Positions 1 to 49,495 of a DNA stretch of 64,000 nucleotides are shown one piece after another (position 1 is the first letter of the stretch; each line of letters begins with the position of its first letter). A model generated the notes under the pieces. That model was not told the origin of the DNA, searched no databases, and saw nothing but the letters and a program-made list of their open reading frames with translations. This stretch comes from Sipunculus nudus. Taxonomy: Eukaryota; Annelida; Sipuncula; Golfingiida; Sipunculidae. The DNA lies in assembly GCA_026874595.1 (NCBI GenBank), contig CM049310.1, positions 41,543,558 to 41,607,557 of the forward strand, written 5' to 3'. The translations under genes were made by a program, and so were the position numbers.

Positions 1-317
1 TTGTCTTTAGAATTGACAGAACCTGGCTTGAACACTTCATTTCATGTCCACATGTTACCTTTCATTCCCCAATCCTCAATCGGAAATGAAACAAAGTGTG
101 AAGTTGAGGTCGACCGATCATTTTTAAACTTTGATTATTTTTATCAAGAAAATTTCCGTCAATGTTTGATAGTTCAGTTTGCTGTAATGTTTGACACAGA
201 TGCCAAAAACACGTGCAATATCTCCAATAAGACAAGCATAAGAGAACATTTAAATATAATAATGTCCTTTCTTGAATAAATTGTTTTTTTTTTCATGTTT
301 GCCTTTCGCTCTCTAAG
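1..317 (+). other. Intron 5' of the trefoil exon
   Basis: AT-rich sequence ending in a long T/C tract and a CTCTAAG acceptor at 311-317. An open frame covers 1-279, but it shows no domain, no cysteine pattern and no donor linking in phase 1 to the next exon. I read it as intron. The preceding exon must end with one base of a split codon. Confidence 0.6.
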
Positions 318-37801
<37,484 letters not shown>

Positions 37802-37930
37802 TCAATTCCAAATCTTATATATAAGATATCATGTATAATACACGTGATATACAGTATGTTACTTCATTACTAAATTGTAACCTTTTCAATTTCATGTTTT
37901 TTTTTGTTGGTGTAATATATTAACGTCAAA

Positions 37931-37936
37931 AATAAA
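37931..37936 (+). terminator. Polyadenylation signal AATAAA
   Basis: AATAAA 130 bp after the stop codon, followed within 20-40 bp by a GT/T-rich stretch (TTTGTGTGTTCTCGGG). Cleavage probably falls near 37,950, giving a 3' UTR of about 150 nt. Confidence 0.8.
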
Positions 37937-37959
37937 TTTTCGATAAATCATTTGTGTGT

Positions 37960-38793
37960 TCTCGGGTATTTGTTTATCTCTTGTGAGTCCAGGTTCTCTT
38001 TTGTAGTAATTCTGTATTATAAAAATAATACTTGTCTGCTATACGAAATAAAATATATGAAGTCGCAGCAACATATAATCGCTACACAACAGGTGAAGAA
38101 ACAAGCAACAAAGCTGATAAGCATTGGTGAGCGATTCGAATGTATTCCAGTCCGATAGGCAAATGTTTTGTTTCTATGTATACAAATCTTCAATCGAAAA
38201 CGATATGCCTGCATAGAATCGATGAGCTGTATGATCCGCGATAAAGTCCAAACACTGCGACGGTCAAACTAATCTCTGATTCCGTGTCAACATATCCCTT
38301 CATTGCGAAAAGCGTACTGGCTGAGGAGTATCGATCTGTAAAATTAGAGATGAGATAAATATAACAGCAGTTGAGAATTAATTAAAGGGGCCCAATCACC
38401 TGTAAAGCATATTAAGTTAACACGAAAAAAAAGCTGCTTCCCTTTAAAAAAAATCTGTACCTGCCAAAATGTTGCCTTGATTCAGTTTGATTACTGCTGT
38501 AAACGAGTGTTAAAAACAGTGGACCGGGCGCGACAGCATAATATAATACATGTTCCCGCTGGCTAAAACACCGTGTATTGTCCCTCTTAATCAGACCTCC
38601 AGTCACACGGCTTTGTTATGGTAAAAAGACCCACGTGAACTCTGTTTACCAACACGCAGAGCCATAACATTGTGTTAAACAGCCGTATGTGAGGAAATGA
38701 GACTGTGTGCTGGGATAGTTCTACTGGGAAACTACTGTGTAAAGCAAAAATGAACTGATAGTGTGACATACGATGGTTGTAGTCTGTGAACAC
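37960..38793. other. Intergenic, nothing recognised
   Basis: AT-rich, no supported feature before the microsatellite. Confidence 0.5.
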
Positions 38794-38820
38794 GCTCTCT
38801 CTCTCTCTCTTTCTCTCTCT

Positions 38821-38884
<64 letters not shown>
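38794..38884. repeat. Compound (CT)n(TA)n microsatellite
   Basis: CT runs 38,794-38,822 followed by about 30 TA units to 38,884. The open frames full of Tyr-Ile on the minus strand are artefacts of it. Confidence 0.97.
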
Positions 38885-38887
<3 letters not shown>

Positions 38888-39277
38888 TGGGGATTGCATT
38901 TCAAATGTTAATGTCTTTACCATGTTAGCGTCCCGAAATATATTCAACACGAAAAATTTTTAATTATTTAAAGTGTAGTAAAATAAAACTATAATAAACA
39001 TAATATACATGTATTTTCACAAAGGTTTATTAACAAAGAATGCGTAATAATTCTTACTTTTATTTAATTGCCTTATAATACTTATTACCTTGCTTTCAAA
39101 TTATTTGAAGTCTCATTATAGCTATAAGTCATGATCACAGACAAAAAAAAAAAAAACTTTTTTTGCTTTGTGTTACACAAATACGAGTGCATTATTAAAC
39201 AAATTTTTTTGATGATTTAGAAATTAATCTTGAATAACGTACCATCTTATAATCGTCAGCCCTATCACAACAAAAGT

Positions 39278-39331
39278 CTACTCCTTCTGTTTCATTTGCA
39301 TTCTTGCAAGCCAGGCAGATTTATCTGGTTC
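39278..39331 (-). CDS. Possible terminal exon of a convergent minus-strand gene
   Basis: On the minus strand, a pyrimidine-rich CCTCTTTACAG acceptor precedes 17 codons reading EPDKSAWLARMQMKQKE and a TAG stop. Minus-strand AATAAA occurs downstream at about 39,022-39,027 and 39,056-39,061. The charged, alpha-helical tail with PDKSAWL looks protein-like, and a decayed duplicate sits nearby. No upstream exon was found within the window, and a 54-base match is weak evidence, so this is tentative. Confidence 0.3.
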   Translation of the reverse strand, partial: EPDKSAWLARMQMKQKE

Positions 39332-39970
39332 CTGTAAAGAGGAAGAATGGATAGGTAACCAGTATATCCTTATTTGGTAAGACAATTGATTAATGTAACT
39401 CCAGGTTAATTAGAGGACGCCTTTAACGAATGTGTTATTAAGCGTAACCACACCTTGAGAGGCCTAGTATGTCCCCCATGTCCATATGTATTGAAAATCC
39501 CAATAACAAAGTTTCCAAAACAAAATCTAAACATAATCAAAATAGAATGCATATGTGTGCATTGGATAACAACGATGCATCAATATAATTAATAAGTAAC
39601 CTTGACAATTCCATGTGTATTGGTACCGCTTTACAATTTGCGATTTAATTACAAAATGTATAACTCTGGAATAACCTACCGTGTTGAAACACGTTATAGA
39701 AACTTACCTTTTAAAAGGAAAATTTCTGTGATATTCGTGCATTTGCTCTTTTGCTAGCTAGACAGATGTATCTTGTCACTACAAGGAGGAATGCATGTGT
39801 TAATTAAGTAAAGTCTATGCCTGGTTATAAAAAGTCCATTATATAACACCGAGTTATCAGAGAACACCTTCAGTCATTGTACAATCGGGTGTGACTATAC
39901 ATTGAGAGAGTCTGTTTTGTCCCCAGGCCAAAGTGTTGAAAAACCCAATTAGTTTTCAAAACGTTGCTCC
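39290..39970. repeat. Diverged tandem duplication, about 430-bp period
   Basis: About 39,300-39,530 and 39,735-39,965 align in order. Pairs are TTGCAAGCCAGGCAGATTTA with TTGCTAGCTAGACAGATGTA, AGAGGACGCCTTTAACG with AGAGAACACCTTCAGTC, and TTGAAAATCCCAATAAC with TTGAAAAACCCAATTAG. The second copy carries an in-frame stop in the region matching the putative exon. Confidence 0.65.
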
Positions 39971-41410
39971 AATCTGTACCATGCATTTACTAATTAAATT
40001 TAAAATAGCAAGGGTTCTGTACTTTTGCCTTATTTAAAATAAACGATTTGACAAAGAATCTAAAAAGTGACATAGGATAGAGACTTGTAAATATTGTATA
40101 CAGGCTGTTATGAATATATCACATGTATAATCGTCCAGCTTGTTCAGTTTCAGTCACTCAAGCTGATTACGTCCCCCCCCCCCTCGCATCCAGGGCTCCC
40201 CGTCTTCTCGGAATTGCACTTTGTCTAATACTTATTAACTTTTCTAAAGTACATTCATGAAATTCCTGTCGATGGTATCCACAGACTTGGGGCTTATTTC
40301 TACATTTCATTATGTTTAATCCTAATAAATGTTTATTATGTTTTATCCTAATAAATATGATATTTATTCATTTTGTGCAACTGATATTTCTAATTGGAAT
40401 TAAAACATTACTATGCTGTGTGGAATTATTGTGAATTATGGTGTTTATAAACGCACACACTCCCAGACACATTTATACATATATATGCATCAAATTTCAT
40501 TTGCTATATATATCTTGTGGGGGACTCAAAGCAGGCGTCCCCCCCCCCCCAGCGATGAGCTATAATATCTTTCATTTTATTTATTTACCCAATTTTCGTG
40601 AATCATTTTCATTTTTTAGATTTTTTTTATTAATGAGCAATCAGATTTTATATTAGTTATCCACAGTGTATAACATTCAAATGCATTATTTGAGGATATT
40701 TATGAACAGCTGCAGAACAGCTGCAGAGCGGCAGGCCCTGGTTGGGGTCGACCGTGAACAATCTCACGGCTTCTCTGCTGATACCGGTACTCTATTTCAC
40801 GATCTTTGTTCTGCGAAGTCCTTTGCGTGTGCTGTCGAGACCACGGGTATAATTATAAATACGCGCCCACATGGTAGAGCACTATCACCTGGATGTATTG
40901 AATTCTTGTAATGTTATCAATGCAAATTATGTCACCTCCTCTCGTTTTATATGTCTTTGTATACTCTGAATTAGGTTACTACCAACATTAATGTGCTGTG
41001 GCCGTTAAGTGTCATATTGAATTTAGAAGATCGTCTTTCCCAATGGCTAACCTTTTCCGATTGCCCACACTGGAATGTAGCAAACAACAATACAATAAAC
41101 TCTATTCTGAACAGATCATTTTCTTGATCTAAACTTAATGGACAAAAAAAATTATTTCGTAATGCTGAGTTGTCTTATATTGGAATGTAGCCGAACCTGC
41201 CGATGGGATATTACCCCTGCCTACATTCACACTTAACGAAAGAATATGATACTGCTTTTAAGATTTCGAAGTAAAATCTAGTACAGACAGCTGGCAGTCT
41301 GTTCTGAGGCGGATTTATAACATGTAAAAAAATTCGTTTGTCGTATTCGGTTTGTACATTGTTCATGAGGAAAATGTTTGTATGAATTCAGGAAAATTGA
41401 AATGTTTAAG
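39971..41410. other. Intergenic, nothing recognised
   Basis: Includes poly-C at about 40,171-40,181 and 40,540-40,550 and an unassigned GC-richer patch at 40,710-40,900 without a domain in any frame. Confidence 0.5.
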
Positions 41411-41419
41411 CGAACCTGT

Positions 41420-42175
41420 GAGCTAATGCGATGGCACAGCGTCGTCCGTCCACCGTCGTGCGTACGTTAACCCATGCTATCTCAAAAACGGCAGGAGCTA
41501 GCATCAAAAAATGTTATGTAATTAATCTAAAAAGTGCGTCGGATTTTGTTTATTTTTTGCCATCTGCATTGAATAAGATTCTATTGGGAAAGGCCAAAAA
41601 AAAAACCCTATAAAAATCGTCTTCTCCGAAACTGTCTAGCTAAATTGTTCAAAATTTCAAATAAATATTCTAAGAAACGCTCTGTCTCAAGTTTATTCGA
41701 ATGGAATGGTTTCAGATGGGTGAATTTTGGGTGAGTTAAGGGAGGCTGAAATTAATCATTTGGCCAGTAAAGCATACTAAAATTACAATATCGGAAACGG
41801 CGGAGCTATCATAACCAAATTATATGCAAATATTGGTTCAGATTGAAATTGAGGCATTAATGGCGTAATTTTCATTGTCTTTATATGTACTGGGGTCATC
41901 AGTCATCAGTTATTTAACCTATAATTTCTCTGGCACTGCAGAAGCTAGCATCCCCATATTTTGTGGAATTAACAGTCACATGTGAAGTGTTGTGGAATCG
42001 AGCTTTTAATGTCGCCACTTGAATAATCTTATATTTTACGGGGGGAAAGCTGAAAAAGCCTTTGAAAATCGTCTTCTCCGGAATCTTACAGCCAAACTGT
42101 TAAATATCACATAGAAATGATTCCAGAGATGACTCTCAAGTTTGTTCAAATGGTTTGGGTTTGATGAATTTCGGC
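41420..42175. repeat. Dispersed repeat with ~450-bp internal duplication
   Basis: AATCGTCTTCTCCGAAACTG at about 41,618 and AATCGTCTTCTCCGGAATCT at about 42,066 each begin a ~110-bp block ending in TTTCAGATGGGTGAATTTTGG- or TTTGATGAATTTCGG-like sequence. Upstream, GCAGGAGCTAGCATCAAAAA (41,491) pairs with GCAGAAGCTAGCATCCCCAT (41,938). The left part has a GCGTCGTCCGTCC stretch. Confidence 0.65.
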
Positions 42176-43103
42176 CTTGTTACAATAATGTGAACTTAGT
42201 CTTAGAAGCCTATTGAAAGCTAAATCAGAATACAGATATATTTTATTCATAGAATTATCTCACACATAATTTGGATATGAACACCAATTATTTATGTTGC
42301 CTGTACACCTTTGGTTTATATACCCAAAGAGTTCATTCTGTTAATATGATAACGCTATTAGGTTTGTCTTACAGTCCTTTCACTATTAAAGGTTCAATAA
42401 TTCAGATAAAAACAAAGGCCTTTATGAATAATATCTACTACAGCTTGTGACATGTGAAGCATGGATTTTCAGGAGGAGGTAAATAGTCTAAGAATTTCGG
42501 TTTACGGTCTGGTTCGAAATTAGGACCTGCCGCGTGTGAGATCAACGTGAGAGCGATCAGGCTCGAATCCGCTGGGTATCATACTTCGGTTCTTCTTAAG
42601 CATAACAATGATATGCCAAACCATATCTCGAGACCAGTTGATGACTTCGCAGGGGAAAGCTCCTCTTTGGTTTGTTATCTGATCAGTCCATAAAAAATAT
42701 GAAGTATAAATACGAATAAAAATCAGACGATTCCTAACTAGGAGAATACTCTCCTTCAGACATGAACAACGACAATAAAAGTTGAACCAAAGTCAGATAA
42801 AGCCTGTGCTTCATACTTATATTTTAACAATATTTGAAACAAAAGTAAGAAGATGTAGCTTTTGATCGTATCACAGATGCGCAGCTGCAAATAAATTTAA
42901 TATACTGTGGAGATAAAAATGGTCATTCTGAACATGCTTCAAGTGACGAACATGAACTGAATTAAGCTTGATCACTCGGATGGATAAAACGAATATTCGC
43001 TTATTTATATTTCACAAATTACGACATGAAGTATCTTATAATTATGTGTGATCCAGTACATGCAAATGATGAAAAATGGTGGAGGTTATATTTGGCAAAA
43101 ATG

Positions 43104-43176
43104 TGGTTCCGCAGGGGTTCGAACCCAGGACCTTTCGCGTGTGAGGCGAACGTGATAGCCACTAGACTTCGAAACC
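43104..43176 (-). tRNA. tRNA-Val(CAC)-like, near complete
   Basis: 73 nt on the minus strand. Acceptor GGTTTCG pairs with CGGAACC (one G-T wobble), the anticodon arm TTCGC-CTCACAC-GCGAA is perfect with anticodon CAC, and the B box reads GGTTCGAACCC. Weak points are A instead of T at position 8 and one mismatch each in the D and T stems. A T5 run follows the discriminator base by two bases, as expected of a Pol III terminator. Could be a functional gene or a recent pseudogene. Confidence 0.6.
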
Positions 43177-43582
43177 GTTCGATATCAAGCCTTCTTTATT
43201 GTGAAGCTCAAGGATATTATAGCTAATCTTTTATGCGACATCCTCTGCAGACGAAAGTTGGGTACTTCTTACCTCAGTTAAGAATCAGGTCACTACATAA
43301 ATAACTATATATGATTTTCATTTTAAATACAATAATAATTCCTATTATATTCTTGTTTAAATGTCAACTACATAGGTTTGAGCCAAGATGAAATAAAAAT
43401 TAACTTATCTTAACGTCACACCTTGTAAACTGTAAAAGGAGGACACCGGAAAATATTTACAATTAAAATGGGCAAAAAATGTGAGACCTGGATTCAGGAA
43501 AATCTGAAATTTAAGTATTCATACATGTTGAACAAAAATGGAACAATAGACTCTTCGAATTTCACTTCGACACTGTTAAGTT

Positions 43583-43653
43583 GGCTCGTTGGTGTAGGAG
43601 TAAGATTCTCGCTTCGGGTGCGAGAGCTTCCGGGTTCCATCCCGGACGAGCCC
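43583..43653 (+). pseudogene. tRNA-Pro(CGG)-derived pseudogene, type 2
   Basis: 71 nt. Acceptor GGCTCGT/ACGAGCC and anticodon arm CTCGC-TTCGGGT-GCGAG are intact. The T loop has six bases (TTCCAT) and the B box is broken; the D arm reads GTGTAGGAGTAAGA instead of the animal GTCTAGGGGTATGA. Confidence 0.7.
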
Positions 43654-44930
43654 GGTATATTTTAGCCATCATTCGATTGCCCCTCGATCTTTTACCCCAG
43701 AATTTCTTCTTCCCGCTCACTTAGACAGCAGGTAATTTAGGTTCGTCATCAGACCTTGGTCGATCTTTTCTGTTAACGTTTTCACACATATTTTGTAGGG
43801 AATTTCTCGAAATCAAATGACCGGGTGCCACAGCTCATACTCAAACATTAAAAGTATTTCAGAATATAAAATTATATAGCTTTTCACCGATCACATGTGC
43901 TTATCTGCAAATTAAGTTTTAATTGCTGTGGAGAAAGTGCATACATCTTGTTAATCCTAATATTTCAATTCGACAACCTCTGATTTATACTCACTAAAAC
44001 TATAGCGTGGTTACAATATTATCGCCTACAGCCATGGGTCATGAGAGAGAGGGTTACTTGGGTTAATAGGTTAAAAATGTGATTTCGCATAGGGGTTCGA
44101 ACCCTGGACCATGGGCGTGTGAGGCGACCCTGATAGACACTATACTTCGAAACTGTTCGATAATGAACTTCAGTCATTCTGAAGCTTAAGGATTATGTGT
44201 AAACTCGTTTTTTGGAGACCAATTGGATAGGGGTAAGCTCACTTTGATTTGGAATCCTACCAGTCCATAATAAAACAAATGGAGTATTAATATGATTCAT
44301 GTTCATACAATCCCTAACTGGGAGCATGTTTTACTTCAAATATCAACGATATAGGATATTCAAGATCAAGTCAAAGTATCCTGTGTATATTGCAGATCAT
44401 GTACAAACGTGAAAGGAGAAAAAGTTTATGTCAAGAAAAAAATGAAACTGGAAAGTTCTACAAAAATAATCAGTAATATCACTGAAGAACCTGAATTAAG
44501 GATGACTTCAAATTTTTACATGCAGTCATGATGAACTTTATTGGAACGGATCGTACAGCACTTTTTCAATTCGAAATCTTAAACCCATGCCAGGGAACGG
44601 ATAGGTTGCGGTAAGTTGCTCATTTCAAAGAAAATGTCTTCATCCCCTTCACTTTTACAGATTTGTGTTCATTAACAGAACTTTGTCCAGCCTTCCATTC
44701 ACAATTATCGCACACACAAATACTTTCTTGTCAGTATTGGAAAATGATGAATAAAAATATGTAGCTGTTAACCGAACACCGGTGCGTATTCGGCATGTAT
44801 AAATTCACCGCGAAGGCACTAAAGTATCATCCTTACACCCATTTTAATTGCTGTTCAGAAAATGAATACATCTTATTGGTCGTTATAATTTTAAAATCGA
44901 CAATCCTTAATTTAAACAAACTTAAACTAT

Positions 44931-47340
44931 GGCCTTTTAAAATAATATCTACTACAGCCTGTGATATGTAAAACATGAATTTTCAGGAGGAGGTTAATAG
45001 GTTAAGAATTTCTGTTTACGCTCTGGTTCGAAATTAGGACCTGCCGTGTGTGAGATCAACGTGAGGGCGATCAGGCTACGAAACCGCTGGGTATCATACT
45101 TCGGTTCTTCTTAAGCATAACAATGATATGCCAAACCATATCTCGAGGCCAGTTGAAAACTTCGCAGGGGAAAGCTCCCCTTTGGTTTGTTATCTGATCA
45201 GTTCATAAATAATATGAAGTATAAATACGATTAAAAATCAGACGATCCCTAACTAGGAGAATACTCTCCTTCAGACATGAACAACGACAATGTAAGTTGA
45301 ACCAAAGTCAGATAAAGTATTATATGTATATTCATCAATTTCACATAAGCCTGTGCTTCATACATATATTTTACATTATTTGAAACAAAAGTAAGAAGAT
45401 GTAGCTTTTGATCGTATCACAGATGCGCAGCTGCAAATCAATTTAATATACTGTGGAGATAAGAATGATCACTGCTGAACATGCTTCAAGTGACGAACAT
45501 GAACTGAATTAAGCTTGATCACTCGGATGGATAAAACGAATATTCGCTTATTTATATTTCACAAATTACGACATGAAGTATCTATTAATTATGTGTGATC
45601 CAGTACATGCAAATGATAAAAAATGGCGAAGGTTATATTTGGCAATACACTACGAAACCGCTCGATATCGTGCCTTCTTTATTCTGAAGCTCAAGGATAT
45701 TATAGATAATCTTTTATGCGACATCATCTGCAGACCAAGGTGGGGTACTTCTTACCTCAGTTAAGAATCAGGTCACTACATAAATAACTATATATGATGT
45801 CCATTTTAAATACAATAATAATTCCTATTATATTCTTGTTTAAATGTCAACTACATAGGTTTGAGCCAAGATGAAATAAAAATTAACTTATCTTAACGTC
45901 ACACCTTGTAAGCTGTAAAAGGAGGACGCCGGAAAATATTTACAATTAAAATGGGCAAAAAAATGTGAGACCTGGATTCAGGAAAATCTGAAATTCAAGT
46001 ATTCATACATATTGAAGAAAAAATGGAACAGTGGACTCCTCGAATTTCACTTCGACACTGTTAAGTTGGCTCGTTGGTCTAGGGGTATGATTCTCGCTTC
46101 GGGTGCGAAAGGTCCCGGGTTCAATTCCCGGACGAGCCCGATATATTTTAGCCATCCTTAGATTGCCCCTCGATCTTTGACCTGAGAATTTCTTCTCCCC
46201 GCTCACTTAGACCGCGGTTAATTTAAGTTCGCCATCAGACCTTCGTCGATCTTTTCTGTTAACGTTTTCACACATATTTTGTAGGGAATTTCTCGAAATC
46301 AAATGACCGGGTGCCACAGCTCATACTCAAACATAAAAAGTATTTCAGAATATAAAATTATATAGCTTTTCACCGATCACATGTGCTTACCTGCAAATTA
46401 AGTTTTAATTGCTGTGGAGAAAGTGCATACATCTTGTTAATCCTGATACTTCAGTTCGACAGCCTCTGATTTATACTCACTAAAACTATAGCGTGGTTAC
46501 AATATTATCCCCTACACCCATGGGTCATGGGAAAGAGGGTTACTTGGGTTAATAGGTTAAAAATGTGATTTTGCATGGTGGTTCGAACCCTGGACCATTT
46601 GCATATGAGGCGACCCTGATAGCCACTACCCTTCGAAACCGTTCGATAATGAACTTCAGTCATTCTGAAGCTTAAGGATCATGTGCAAACTTGTTTTTTG
46701 GAGACCAGTTGGATATTGGATAGGGGTAAGCTCACTTTGATTTTGAATCCTACCAGTCCGTAATTAGACAAATGAAGTATTAATATGATTCATGTTCAAA
46801 CAATCCCTAACTGGGAGCATGTTCTACTTCAAATATCAACAATATAGGATATTCAAGATCAAGTCAAAGTATCCTGTGTATATTGCAGATCATGTACAAA
46901 CGTGAAAGGAGAAAAAGTTTATATCAAGAAAAAAAAAGAAACTGGAAAGTTCTACAAAAATAATCAGTAATATCAATGAAGGACCTGAATTAAGGATGAC
47001 TTCAAATTTTTACATGCAATCATGATGAACTTTATTGGAACGGATCGTACAGCACTTTTTCAATTCGAAATCTTAAACTCATGACAGGGAACAGATAGGT
47101 TGCGATAGGTCGCTCATTTCAAAGAAAAATACTTTCTTGTCAGTATTGGAGAATGATGAATAAAAAAATGTAGCTGTTAACCGAATCACAGGTGCGTATT
47201 CGACATTTATAAATTCACCGCGAAGGCACTAAAGTATCATCCTTGCACCCATTTTAATTGCTGTTCAGTAAATGAATACATCTTATTGGTCGTTATATTT
47301 TTAAAATCGACAATCCTTAATCTATACAAACTTAAACTAT
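44931..47340. repeat. Array unit 2
   Basis: Relic C at 45014-45088. The Val A element is deleted down to a stub (TACACTACGAAACCG at about 45646). Best-preserved Pro element at 46068. Relic B at 46566-46640 has loop CTCATAT, so its anticodon position now reads CAT. Confidence 0.85.
46068..46139 (+). tRNA. tRNA-Pro(CGG), best copy in the array
   Basis: 72 nt and almost the standard animal tRNA-Pro(CGG). A box TGGTCTAGGGGT, loop TTCGGGT, T arm CCGGG-TTCAATT-CCCGG, B box GGTTCAATTCC, acceptor fully paired and discriminator C. The only visible defect is G to A at position 43, which opens the outer anticodon-stem pair. TTTT occurs within about 8 bases of the 3' end. Confidence 0.65.
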
Positions 47341-48006
47341 GGCCTTTTAAAATAATATCTACTACAGCTAGTGACATGTGAAACATGGATTTTCCAGAGG
47401 AGGTTAATAGTCTAAGAATTTCGGTTTACGCTCTGGTTCGAAATTAGGACCTGCCGCCTGTGAGATCAACGTGAGAGCGATCAGGCTACGAATCCGCTGC
47501 GTAACATACTTCGGTTCTTCTTAAGCATAACAATGATATGCCAAACCATATCTCGAGGCCAGTTGAAGACTGCGCAGCGGAAAGCTCCTCTTTGGTTTGT
47601 TGTCTGATCAGTCCATATATAATATGAAGTATTAATACGATTAAAAATCAGACGATTCCTAACTAGGAGAATACTCTCCTTCAGACATGAACAACGACAA
47701 TATAAGTTGAACCAAAGTCAGATAAAGCCTGTGCTTCATACATTTATTTTAGCAATATTGGAAACAAAAGTAGGAAGATGTAGCTTTTGATCGTATCACG
47801 GAAGCGCAGCTGCAAATCAATTTAATATACTTTACATGCTTCAAGTGAAGAACAGGAACTGAATTAAGCTTGATCACTCGGATGGATAAAACGAATATTC
47901 CCTTATTGATATTTCACAAATTACGACATGAAGTATCTTATAATTATGTGTGATCCAGTACATGCAAATGATAAAAAAATGGTTGAGGTTATATCTGGGA
48001 AAAATA

Positions 48007-48079
48007 TGGTTCCGCTAGGGTTCGAGCCCAGGACCTTTTGCGTGTGAGGCGAACGCAATAGCCCCTACACTACGAAACC
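48007..48079 (-). tRNA. tRNA-Val(CAC)-like, decaying
   Basis: 73 nt. Acceptor and CAC loop kept, D arm GTGTAGGGGCTATTGC altered, lower anticodon stem weakened (TTCGC/GCAAA), B box GGCTCGAACCC. T5 follows the 3' end on the minus strand. Confidence 0.45.
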
Positions 48080-48281
48080 GCTCGATATCGTGCCTTCTTC
48101 ATTCTGAAGCTCAAGGATATTATAGCTAATCTTTTATGCGATATCCTCTGCAGACCAAAGTGGGGTACTTCTAACCTCAGTTTAAAAATCAGGTCACTAC
48201 ATAAATAAGTATATATGATGTTCATTTTAAATACAATAATAATTCCTATTATATTCTTGTTTAAATGTCAACTACATAAGT

Positions 48282-48327
48282 TCGCTTCGGGTGCGAGAGG
48301 TCCAGGGTTCAATTCCCGGACGAGCCC
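48282..48327 (+). pseudogene. 3' half of a tRNA-Pro(CGG), deletion product
   Basis: Starts inside the anticodon stem (TCGCTTCGGGTGCGAGAGG) directly after ACTACATAAG. Compared with unit 6 (55,207-55,445), about 240 bp including the 5' half of the tRNA and its leader are gone. Confidence 0.85.
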
Positions 48328-49495
48328 GATATATTTTAGCTATTCTTCGATTGCCCCTCGATCTTTGACCTGAGAAATTCTTCTTCCCGCTCACTTAGAG
48401 TGCATATAATTTAGGTTCGTCATTAGACCTTGGTCGATCTTTTCTGTTAACGTTTTCACACATATTTTGTAGGGAATTTCTCGAAATCAAATGACCTGGT
48501 GCCACAGCTCCTACTAAAACATTAAAAGTATTTCAGAATATAAAATAATATAGCTTTTCACCGATCACATGTGCTTACCTGCAAATTTAGTTTTAATTGC
48601 TGTTGAGAAAGTGCATACATCTTGTTAATCCTAACATTTCAATTCGACAACCTCTGATTTATACTCACTAAAACTATAGCGTGGTTACAATATTATCGCC
48701 TACAGCCATGGGTCATGGGAGAGAGGGTTACTTGGGTTAATAGGTTAAAAATGTGATTTCGCATGGGGTTTCGAACCCTGGACCATGGGCGTGTGAGGCG
48801 ACCCTGATAGCCACTTCACTTCGAAACCGTTCGATAATGAACTTCAGTCATTCTGAAGCTTAATGATCATGTGCAAACTTGTTTTTTGGAGACCAGTTGG
48901 ATATTGGATAGGGGGAAACCCACTTTGATTTTGAATCCAACCAGTCCAAAATAAAACAAATGAAGTATTAATATGATTCATGTTCAAACAATTCCTAACT
49001 GGGAGCATGTTCTACTTCAAATATCAACGATATAGGATATTCAAGATCAAGTCAAAGTATCCTGTGGATTCTGCAGATCATGTACAAATGTGATAGGAGG
49101 AAAAGTTTATGTTAAGAAAAAAATGAAACTGGAAAGTTCTACAAAAATAATCAGTAATATCACTGAAGAACCTGAATTAAGGATGACTTCAAAAGAAAAT
49201 GTCTTCATCCCCTTCACTTTTACAGATTTGTGTTCATTGACAGAACATTGTCCAGCCTTCCATTCACAATTATCGCACACACAAATACTTTCTTGTCAGT
49301 ATTGGAAAATGATGAATAAAAATATGTAGCTGTTAACCGAACACCGGTGCGTATTCGACATGTATAAATTCACCGCGAAGGCACTAAAGTATCATCCTTA
49401 CACCCATTTTAATTGCTGTTCAGAAAATGAATACATCTTATTGGACGTTATAATTTTAAAATCGACAATCCTTAATTTAAACAAACTTAAACTAT

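Larger units (their letters stand above)
42417..44930. repeat. Array unit 1
   Basis: Longest unit. Relic C at 42501-42575, near-complete Val element at 43104-43176, Pro-like at 43583-43653, relic B at 44080-44154 (minus; CAC loop kept, acceptor stem broken). It is the edge unit on the gene side and the most diverged. Confidence 0.85.
47341..49495. repeat. Array unit 3
   Basis: Short unit (2,155 bp). Relic C at 47424-47498, Val A element kept at 48007, Pro element cut in half at 48282, relic B at 48753-48828. Apart from the deletion it closely matches unit 6. Confidence 0.85.

Noticed and set aside
1-279. 92-codon open frame at the window start
   Set aside because: No domain, no cysteine pattern, no compatible phase-1 donor before the trefoil exon. 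AT-rich intron reading is simpler.
38587-38950. Minus-strand frames with long Tyr-Ile runs
   Set aside because: Translation of a TA microsatellite.
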